Assembly (NCBI RefSeq): GCF_947494755.1
Contig: NZ_CANLVZ010000001.1
Location: forward strand, 372,001 to 436,000
Direction of reading: 5' to 3'
Length of the DNA: 64,000 bases
Source: an uncultured Tateyamaria sp.
Lineage (GTDB): Bacteria; Pseudomonadota; Alphaproteobacteria; Rhodobacterales; Rhodobacteraceae
The stretch's first letter is position 1. Every line of letters starts with the position of its first letter. Made by a program: the position numbers and the translations under genes. The notes below the pieces were generated by a model. It was not told the DNA's origin and did not search any database. It worked only from the letters and a program-made list of their open reading frames with translations. This document shows, piece after piece, positions 58,174 through 64,000 of the stretch.

Positions 58174-58553
58174 TATTTAGTTACCTCACATAGTCCTGCG
58201 TACTGGCTCTGGGCAAGTTGGTTCCCTACGACGGTGTGTCTGCTATGAACTGCGGTGCCAGAATTTGAAACAGTTGTGGATTGGATGGCCCCTGACCGCA
58301 GGGGCTCTAAAAAAGTGACAGCGCCCTCGCCTTGATATGACGAAACATCTGCAACTACATTATTACCAATTAGTACAGATTTTCCTGCAATTGTGTCGGA
58401 AACAAACTCCAGTGCAAAGTCGGTTACTTCGCATCCCGTCGATGGTCGACAGAACACATCAAATTTGCAGACATAACGTATAGTCTCAGCAGACGACGCT
58501 GAAGCGACTAAAAATGCGACAACAAAGCTGGATTTTCGACACAAATATCGCAC
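58173..58553 (-). CDS. Small secreted protein inserted in the liv operon
   Basis: A 126-residue protein from a GTG two bases after the livF stop. A signal peptide (FVVAFLVASASSA) is followed by a domain with four Cys (VCKFDVFCRPSTGCEV and a final GLCEV) that may form disulfides. No family is recognised. Its base composition is clearly lower in GC than livF and livH, and it is fused into the operon by a TAATG overlap with livH. This looks like a late insertion that has become coupled to transport gene expression. Confidence 0.72.
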   Translation of the reverse strand: MRYLCRKSSFVVAFLVASASSAETIRYVCKFDVFCRPSTGCEVTDFALEFVSDTIAGKSVLIGNNVVADVSSYQGEGAVTFLEPLRSGAIQSTTVSNSGTAVHSRHTVVGNQLAQSQYAGLCEVTK

Positions 58554-58555
58554 GC

Positions 58556-59380
58556 CTAGCCCCCCAGAAAACTTTTGCGCACTTCGGGATCGGCCAGCAA
58601 TTCCTTGCCCGTCCCCGTAAACGCATTGCGCCCCTGAACGAGCACGTATCCTTTGTCCGCGATCTCAAGGGCCTGGCGGGCGTTCTGTTCCACCATCAGG
58701 ATCGGAATGCCGGTGCGGGCCACCTCGATGATCCGGTCAAACAGCTCGTCCATGACAATGGGCGACACGCCTGCGGTCGGCTCGTCCAGCATCAGCACCT
58801 TGGGCTGGGTCATCAGCGCGCGCCCCACGGCGACCTGCTGGCGCTGCCCGCCTGACAACTCGCCGGCCGCCTGATTGCGCTTTTCCTTGAGGATCGGGAA
58901 GAGATCATAGACCTGCGCCATGGTGCCGCGAAAATCATCGCGCCGGATAAAGGCCCCCATTTCAAGGTTTTCCTCAACCGTCATGGAGGTGAAGATATTC
59001 GAGGTCTGGGGCACAAACCCCATGCCCTTGCTGACCCGGTCCTGGGGGGACAGGGATGTGATATCCTCACCGTCCAGCCGAACCGACCCCTGGCGCACGT
59101 TCAGCATCCCGAACACGGCCTTCATCGCTGTGGATTTCCCGGCGCCATTGGGGCCGACGATGACGGCAATCTCACCGGGGTTCACCGCAATCGTACAGTC
59201 ATGCAGAATATCGGGCCCGGCTCCATATCCGCCGGTCATCGTATCGCCAATCAGAAAGGCCGACCCGGTGTCCATCGCCTGACCTGTGCCGGGTGACGGG
59301 CGCAAGGTCCCGGCACCTTTCGGGTTGGCAATTGACGCTTCGCGATTGCCACGGGTGTCCTGATAAGGGTCGTCGCTCAT
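58556..59380 (-). CDS. livF: Branched-chain amino acid ABC transporter ATPase LivF
   Basis: A 274-residue ABC ATPase. Walker A is GPNGAGKST, signature ELSGGQRQQVAVGRAL, Walker B VLMLDEPTAGVSP, and the LivF-specific VPQTSNIFTSMTVEENLEMGA is present. The N-terminal 45 residues are a polar extension beyond the usual start; a later Met at about residue 36 would give a more typical length. Its ATG is about 112 bases after the livG stop. Confidence 0.93.
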   Translation of the reverse strand: MSDDPYQDTRGNREASIANPKGAGTLRPSPGTGQAMDTGSAFLIGDTMTGGYGAGPDILHDCTIAVNPGEIAVIVGPNGAGKSTAMKAVFGMLNVRQGSVRLDGEDITSLSPQDRVSKGMGFVPQTSNIFTSMTVEENLEMGAFIRRDDFRGTMAQVYDLFPILKEKRNQAAGELSGGQRQQVAVGRALMTQPKVLMLDEPTAGVSPIVMDELFDRIIEVARTGIPILMVEQNARQALEIADKGYVLVQGRNAFTGTGKELLADPEVRKSFLGG

Positions 59381-59407
59381 GCGTCACCTCCGCAGACCCG
59401 ACCGTGT

Positions 59408-59427
59408 TTCTTTTGACCAAAAATACC
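59408..59427 (+). repeat. Copy of 20-bp intergenic motif
   Basis: TTCTTTTGAC-CA-AAAATACC differs only at two central bases from the element at 28669-28688. It sits in the livG-livF spacer, followed by a G/C-rich stretch. It probably belongs to a dispersed Rhodobacterales intergenic repeat. Confidence 0.6.
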
Positions 59428-59492
59428 GCGGGGCGCGCCAAGGGCGGCTCCCCTCGCCTCGGTCGGATTGGCGCAGCCAATTCGAAACAGGA

Positions 59493-60275
59493 TCATGCGC
59501 CCACCTTGTCTTTGTTTTTCAGGCCCGTGCCCAGATAGGCCTCGATCACCTGCTCATTGGCCTTGATTTCGGCCAGGGTGCCTTCGGCCAGCACCTTGCC
59601 CTCGGCCATGCAGATAACCGGATCGCAGATGCGACCGATAAAATCCATGTCGTGTTCGATCACAACAAAGGTGTAGTTGCGTTCCTGATTGAGCCGCAGG
59701 ATGGCGTCGCCGATCGTGTTGAGCAGGGTGCGGTTCACGCCGGCACCCACCTCGTCCAGAAAGACGATCTTGGCATCGACCATCATCGTGCGCCCGAGTT
59801 CCAGCAGTTTCTTCTGCCCGCCCGACACCTGACCCGCTTTGTGATCGGCCAAATGTTCGATGGTGAGGAATTCGAGTACCTCGTCGGCCTTGGCGGCCAG
59901 TGCGCGTTCGGCATCCGCGATGCGCCTGCGCCCGAACCAGGTATTCCACAGTGTTTCGCCCACTTGATTGCCCGGCACCATCATCAGGTTCTCGCGGCAG
60001 CTCATCGACGAAAACTCGTGCGCAATCTGAAAGGTGCGCAGCAACCCCTTGTGAAACAGGGTGTGGGGCGGCAGACCGGTGATGTCCTCACCGTCCATGG
60101 TGACACGACCTGAAGTCGGTTGAAGAACGCCTGCGATCACATTGAAAAGCGTGGTCTTTCCAGCGCCGTTCGGTCCAATCAATCCGGTGATCGAGCCGGG
60201 CTGGATCGTCAGGGTTGCCCCGTCCACCGCGTGAAAGCCGCCGAAATGTTTGTGGATGTCGTCAACGACGATCAT
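59493..60275 (-). CDS. livG: Branched-chain amino acid ABC transporter ATPase LivG
   Basis: A 260-residue ABC ATPase. Walker A is GPNGAGKTTLFNVIAG, signature QVSGGQKKLLELGRTM, Walker B KIVFLDEVGAGVN, and FQIAHEFSSMSCRENLMM is LivG-like. It is the first cytoplasmic subunit after the binding-protein gene livK, about 100 bases away, with a terminator-type hairpin upstream. Confidence 0.93.
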   Translation of the reverse strand: MIVVDDIHKHFGGFHAVDGATLTIQPGSITGLIGPNGAGKTTLFNVIAGVLQPTSGRVTMDGEDITGLPPHTLFHKGLLRTFQIAHEFSSMSCRENLMMVPGNQVGETLWNTWFGRRRIADAERALAAKADEVLEFLTIEHLADHKAGQVSGGQKKLLELGRTMMVDAKIVFLDEVGAGVNRTLLNTIGDAILRLNQERNYTFVVIEHDMDFIGRICDPVICMAEGKVLAEGTLAEIKANEQVIEAYLGTGLKNKDKVGA

Positions 60276-60331
60276 GTCTATCCCCGATTGTGCCTTGCGC
60301 CGCTTTAAGTGCGGTCTTCAAGATATTGAAA

Positions 60332-60357
60332 CAGCCCGGGGATTTCGCCCCGGGCTG
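60332..60357 (-). terminator. Hairpin between livK and livG
   Basis: CAGCCCGGGG and CCCCGGGCTG form a perfect 10-bp stem with a 6-base loop. On the minus strand it is followed by TTTCAATATCTT. It probably makes livK more abundant than the downstream genes by partial termination or mRNA protection. Confidence 0.7.
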
Positions 60358-60376
60358 CTTGTTCACCGATCCGAAA

Positions 60377-61573
60377 TCAGCGGAATTTGATGGTCGAATA
60401 GACGCCGTCGGCGAATTCGATTTCCTGATAGTTGCCCGCCGATTCACCGGGGCCGATCAGTTCCACAGCCGAGGCACCGACATAATCGATATCTTCGCCC
60501 GCCTTGATCAGCTCAAGACCCTTGGCCAACTCACCGGGGAAAATCTGCACGCCGGGCGCGTTGGCCACGTGAAACACGTGCTCTTTGTAGTCCGCGCTGT
60601 CGGTCGAGTTGGCAGCCTGCATCGCGAACATCAGCAGCGCAGCGGCGTCATAGCTTTCTGGGGCGAATGCGCCCGTGCCGTCAAAACCAGCCGCTTCGGC
60701 CAGTTCGACAAAGCTTGCAGCGCCGGGGCTGTCTGTGCCGGGATAGGCACCGTAGGATCCGTTCAGTTCTTCACCGAAGTTCTCGTTCAACTTGGTGCCC
60801 ACCATTCCGTCGGGGAAGTAGAACGTGTCGAACGCCCCTGTGTCGAGCGCGGCGCGCACGATGCCCGACCCGCCTTGGTCGACATAACCGGCCACAACCA
60901 GCGTCTCGCCACCAGCCGAGGCCAGCGCGCCGACTTCAGCAGAATAGTCCGCCTTGCCATCTTCATGGGCTGCCGAGATGGTGACGGTGCCGCCCGCTTT
61001 CTCGAACTCAGCCTGAAACGCATCTGCCAGACCCTTGCCATAGTCGTTGTTGGTGTAGGTCAGCGCAACTTCGTTCACACCGCGATCCTGCAGGATGTTG
61101 GTGATGATGACGCCCTGGCGCGCGTCCGAAGGGGCCGTGCGGAAGAACAGACCGTCATCTTCGGCAGTCGACAGGCCCGGCGATGTGGCCGAGGGCGAGA
61201 TCATGACAACGCCGTTGGCACGCGCCACGTTTTGCAGGATCGCACCGGTCACGCCCGAGCAGTCCGCGCCCATGATGCCGTGCACGCCATCGGAGGTGAT
61301 CAGACGCTCAGCCGCAGCCGTTGCCGCACCTGCGTCGATGCATGTGCTGTCGCCGCGCACCGATGTGACGGTCGCGGAGTCCAGCAGCGCGCCGGATGCG
61401 GTGACCTCGGCCATCGCCATTTCGGCACCTGCGCCCATCGCAGGTGTGATCGATTCAAGTGGCCCGGTGAATCCGAGGATCACGCCGATCTTGACCTCTT
61501 TGGCGTGACCGTCCGCGAACGCCGTGCCGGCGATCAGAGCCGTTGCGGCCGAAGCCATCATCAATTTCTTCAT
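60377..61573 (-). CDS. livK: Branched-chain amino acid-type ABC substrate-binding protein
   Basis: A 398-residue periplasmic binding protein with signal peptide (MKKLMMASAATALIAGTAFA). The Peripla_BP_6 fold is shown by KIGVILGFTGPLESITPAMGAG, GIMGADCSGVTGAILQNVA, ISPSATSPGLST and FFRTAPSDARQG. It captures the substrate for LivHMGF. Family members bind Leu/Ile/Val but others take urea, amides or related compounds; specificity is not evident. The ATG at 61573 gives the signal peptide. Confidence 0.92.
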   Translation of the reverse strand: MKKLMMASAATALIAGTAFADGHAKEVKIGVILGFTGPLESITPAMGAGAEMAMAEVTASGALLDSATVTSVRGDSTCIDAGAATAAAERLITSDGVHGIMGADCSGVTGAILQNVARANGVVMISPSATSPGLSTAEDDGLFFRTAPSDARQGVIITNILQDRGVNEVALTYTNNDYGKGLADAFQAEFEKAGGTVTISAAHEDGKADYSAEVGALASAGGETLVVAGYVDQGGSGIVRAALDTGAFDTFYFPDGMVGTKLNENFGEELNGSYGAYPGTDSPGAASFVELAEAAGFDGTGAFAPESYDAAALLMFAMQAANSTDSADYKEHVFHVANAPGVQIFPGELAKGLELIKAGEDIDYVGASAVELIGPGESAGNYQEIEFADGVYSTIKFR

Positions 61574-61729
61574 TTCGTTACTCCCTGTGGAATTTTTTCC
61601 TGGCGCGGAGCCTATGCGCCGAAAATCCAAATGAAAAGTCGAATAATGGGCGGCGACCCACGGGAATGTGGGTGGATGTGGGGGGCGATCTCTCTACCTT
61701 GAGAGGAAACCCGTAAAAGGAGAGCCGAA

Positions 61730-62818
61730 ATGCGAACACTGTTGATATGTGCTGCGATGATCATCCCCGGGATCGCACTGGCGCTGGATACGGAGCAGGG
61801 CGCGGTCACAACGAGCCCCGTGGCCACCGGGCTGGATCAGCCATGGGCGGTTGCGCAATTGCCCGATGGCAGTCTGCTCGTGACCGAAAAGGCGGGGGAC
61901 ATCGTGCGCATTGCCGATGGTGCCGCGACCCGCGTGCGCGGCGCGCCGCGTGTCGCAACAGCCGGGCAGGGCGGTCTGCTCGATATCACGCTGGCCCGCG
62001 ACTTTGCGACCACCCGGACCCTGTTCCTGACCTATTCCAAGCCACAAGGCGGTGGGGCCGGTACGGCGCTGGCGGCGGCGGAGTTGAGCGCGGATGGCAG
62101 CCGCCTCGAAAACCTGCGCGACCTGTTTGAAAGCGCGCCGGGCGGCAGCGGCGGGCGCCATTTCGGCAGCCGCGTGGTCGAAGGCACGGATGGCAAGCTC
62201 TACGTCACCATCGGGGATCGCGGTGATCGTCCCTCTGCGCAGGATCGGACCTTGCACAACGGCTCGATTGTGCGCGTGAACCGCGACGGCACGGTGCCGG
62301 CCGACAATCCGTTTGTCGGGCAGGCCGATGTGCTGCCCGAAATCTGGTCTTATGGCCACCGCAACCCCCAAGGCGCGGGACTGGACGCGCGCGGCACGCT
62401 TTGGACGGCCGAACACGGGGCCCGCGGCGGGGACGAGGTGAACCGCGTGCAAAAGGGCGCGAATTTCGGCTGGCCGGTGATTTCCTATGGGGTGCACTAT
62501 TCCGGTGCCCGTATCGGCGAAGGAGTGGCTGCCGAAGGCATGGAGCAGCCCGCCTTCTACTGGGATCCGTCCATGGCCCCGTCGGGGTTGATGGTCTATC
62601 AGGGTGACATGTTCCCAGAATGGAAGGGCGACATGTTCGTCGGCTCGCTCAAGTTCAGCTATATCTCGCGGCTTGAGCTATCCGGCACGAATGCACGCGA
62701 AGTCGAACAGATCGAAGGGGACGAAACGGCGCGCGTGCGTGACATCGTGGAAGCGCCAGACGGGAGCATCCTGTTCATCTCGGTCGGAAATGGCACGGTG
62801 TATCGGATGACGCGGTGA
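61730..62818 (+). CDS. PQQ-dependent sugar dehydrogenase (soluble aldose type)
   Basis: A 362-residue exported protein: signal peptide ending ALALD, then a six-bladed beta-propeller of the soluble glucose dehydrogenase family (YliI/Asd). It shows GLDQPWAVAQLPDGSLLVTEK, GGRHFGSRVVEG, WSYGHRNPQGAGLD, WTAEHGARGGDEVNRV and GANFGWPVISYG, which contain the PQQ and Ca ligands. It oxidises aldose sugars in the periplasm. It is divergent from livK with about 155 bases between. Confidence 0.92.
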   Translation: MRTLLICAAMIIPGIALALDTEQGAVTTSPVATGLDQPWAVAQLPDGSLLVTEKAGDIVRIADGAATRVRGAPRVATAGQGGLLDITLARDFATTRTLFLTYSKPQGGGAGTALAAAELSADGSRLENLRDLFESAPGGSGGRHFGSRVVEGTDGKLYVTIGDRGDRPSAQDRTLHNGSIVRVNRDGTVPADNPFVGQADVLPEIWSYGHRNPQGAGLDARGTLWTAEHGARGGDEVNRVQKGANFGWPVISYGVHYSGARIGEGVAAEGMEQPAFYWDPSMAPSGLMVYQGDMFPEWKGDMFVGSLKFSYISRLELSGTNAREVEQIEGDETARVRDIVEAPDGSILFISVGNGTVYRMTR

Positions 62819-63348
62819 AGCTGAGGGGGTCTTGCCAAAGATAGCTGGCGCAGTCGTTCGGACCAAGTTTGAACCCAAGCCGTCGCGCTTAAGTCGCTAC
62901 ATGCGGTCACGCAATGAGAAAGTGGCGGAGAGACAGTCCGAAAGCTGTTGTTTAACAATGCCTTAAGTCTTTGAAGTTGCAAGACTCGATGGTTTTTTGC
63001 GTTGCACTTTGTGCAGCAAAATGTGCAGAAAAAATTTCGTTAGCCGTGACCAGACTGAGCGGGTCTTGTTGTGCCGGGCACGGCTTTCCCAGCGTCAACT
63101 CTTCGGTGATATGCCTGAGATGCGCCGATGTTGACCAATACCTCGCGCCCGATGTTTGCGCTCTGCGGGCCAATGCGGGTTCTCGAGGACGGCGTTGAGT
63201 GAGGCCAAGTGACGAACGCTCCACCCTCTTCACGAGCCAGAGCCTCCGGTAGTCTCGTCTCTGTACGTTCCACTGTGGACCATTGGGCTAAGCCTCAGCA
63301 CTATCGAAAAAAACTTCCACATGAGAAATGCGTTTCGGGGTGACAAAC
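62819..63348. other. Intergenic region without supported gene
   Basis: About 530 bases. Short frames occur on both strands (for example a Cys-rich 75-codon frame at 62971), but none has a start signal or recognisable product and they contradict each other. Composition falls towards the right as the vWA gene is approached, which could be the edge of an acquired block. Confidence 0.5.
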
Positions 63349-64000
63349 ATGGACGAATTTGAACAACAGCCATTTAGCGATGCAGAGTTTGCAGAAAACC
63401 CAGAACAGCGCTGCCCAGTAGTTCTTTTATTGGATACGTCGTATTCAATGAGCGGCGCGCCGATTGCGCAATTAAATGAAGGACTGGCAACGCTTCGCCA
63501 AGAGTTGATGAATGACCCAATGGCTGCAAAACGGGTCGAATTGGCGATGGTCACCTTTGGACCAGTCGAGATAAAATCCGACTTTGCCACAGTGGATCAT
63601 TTCTACCCTGAAACTCTTGAGGCGAACAACGCGACACCGATGGGCGAAGCAATCGTTACCAGCCTAGACATGTTGCGCCAGCGCAAAGATCGGTACCGTG
63701 AAAATGGGGTGAAATATTACCGCCCTTGGGTCTTCCTGATTACTGACGGTGGACCCACCGACAGTTGGAGTGAAGCGAAAACCCGCGTGCATGAAGGCGA
63801 AGAGAAAAAGGAGTTCATGTTCTATGCTGTTGGCGTTGACCAAGCTGACATGAACGTGTTGTCGCAAATTTCCACACGGCAACCGCTCAAACTCAAGGGA
63901 TTGGCCTTCAAGGAACTTTTTCAATGGCTGTCCAGCTCGCTTAGCGCGGTCTCACAGTCCAACCCCGGTGATGCTATCAACCTTGAGAACCCCACTGCCC
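63349..64000 (+). CDS. TerY-like vWA-domain protein (3' end beyond window)
   Basis: The frame is open from the ATG at 63349 to the right edge (at least 217 residues); in-frame ATG at 63328 and GTG at 63340 are alternatives. It is a von Willebrand A domain with a full [13 protein letters not shown], Thr in [11 protein letters not shown] and Asp in [11 protein letters not shown]. TerY proteins have these features and often lie with a PP2C phosphatase and a Ser/Thr kinase in the TerY-P triad tied to stress or defence. The partners would be to the right, outside the window. Confidence 0.82.
   Translation, partial: MDEFEQQPFSDAEFAENPEQRCPVVLLLDTSYSMSGAPIAQLNEGLATLRQELMNDPMAAKRVELAMVTFGPVEIKSDFATVDHFYPETLEANNATPMGEAIVTSLDMLRQRKDRYRENGVKYYRPWVFLITDGGPTDSWSEAKTRVHEGEEKKEFMFYAVGVDQADMNVLSQISTRQPLKLKGLAFKELFQWLSSSLSAVSQSNPGDAINLENPTA

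Noticed and set aside
60215-61702. 495-codon plus-strand frame opposite livK
   Set aside because: livK on the minus strand has a signal peptide and full family match; the plus frame is an antisense opening caused by high GC.

Overview
The window looks like a chromosomal segment of a marine alphaproteobacterium of the order Rhodobacterales (Roseobacter type). The evidence is high GC with Rhodobacterales-type codon use, a CckA hybrid kinase, an alphaproteobacterial GAAC-N7-GAAC SOS box ahead of recA, an IscR that lacks the usual cysteine triad at the head of a suf operon, an IalB protein, PhoX, and a eukaryote-like NADP isocitrate dehydrogenase. Most of it is core genome. Accessory genes sit at 1-10190, 44515-46833, 54850-55860, 58173-58553 and at the right edge.

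Layout. 1-10187: two secreted caspase-fold proteins (one with Sel1 repeats and cut by the left edge, one with a peptidoglycan-binding and a C-type-lectin-like domain) flank a three-gene glycosyltransferase-type operon. An OmpA-like protein and a membrane Ser/Thr kinase follow. 10301-14426: PhoX phosphatase, a sulfatase-superfamily hydrolase, an NrtS-like membrane protein and tRNA-Gly(CCC). 14463-18461: a methyltransferase, a ferredoxin/ASKHA corrinoid-activation-type protein and a ureohydrolase. 18580-23678: guaB, an RsmB-family RNA methyltransferase and cckA. 23685-28666: a sulfotransferase, recA, alaS and a DUF1330 protein. 28721-35954, all on the minus strand: typA, an SMR pump, an MscS channel, icd, an AraC regulator, an HD hydrolase, a small protein and an alpha/beta hydrolase.

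36115-44357 is the iron-sulfur operon: iscR, a cysteine desulfurase, sufB, three small genes including a YbjQ protein, sufC, sufD, two Yip1-like membrane proteins and sufS. It is followed by tRNA-Arg(CCG) and a compact cassette with a C5 DNA methyltransferase, a protein with a D...ExK nuclease-like motif that is probably its restriction partner, and a 39-codon ORF, closed by a terminator.

46863-52690 is envelope biogenesis: a MepK-like DUF882 protein divergent from a YcbB-type L,D-transpeptidase, an lpxD-acyl carrier protein-ketoacyl synthase operon, and ialB. The gap at 52691-53109 appears to hold two small RNAs on the minus strand. One has an anti-Shine-Dalgarno CCUCC motif in a hairpin loop, as in cuckoo/CcsR RNAs. 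A DUF853 HerA-like ATPase and an AT-rich zinc-ribbon membrane protein follow. Next comes a branched-chain amino acid ABC transporter operon (livK, livG, livF, livH, livM) interrupted by a small secreted protein of different base composition, then a PQQ-type sugar dehydrogenase. A TerY-like vWA protein is cut by the right edge.

The best candidates for something undescribed are the putative nuclease paired with the DNA methyltransferase, the two small RNAs, the caspase/kinase/OmpA locus with its lectin-fold fusion, and the foreign-looking secreted gene wired into the liv operon. All functions come from reading the sequence by eye; no database search was run.
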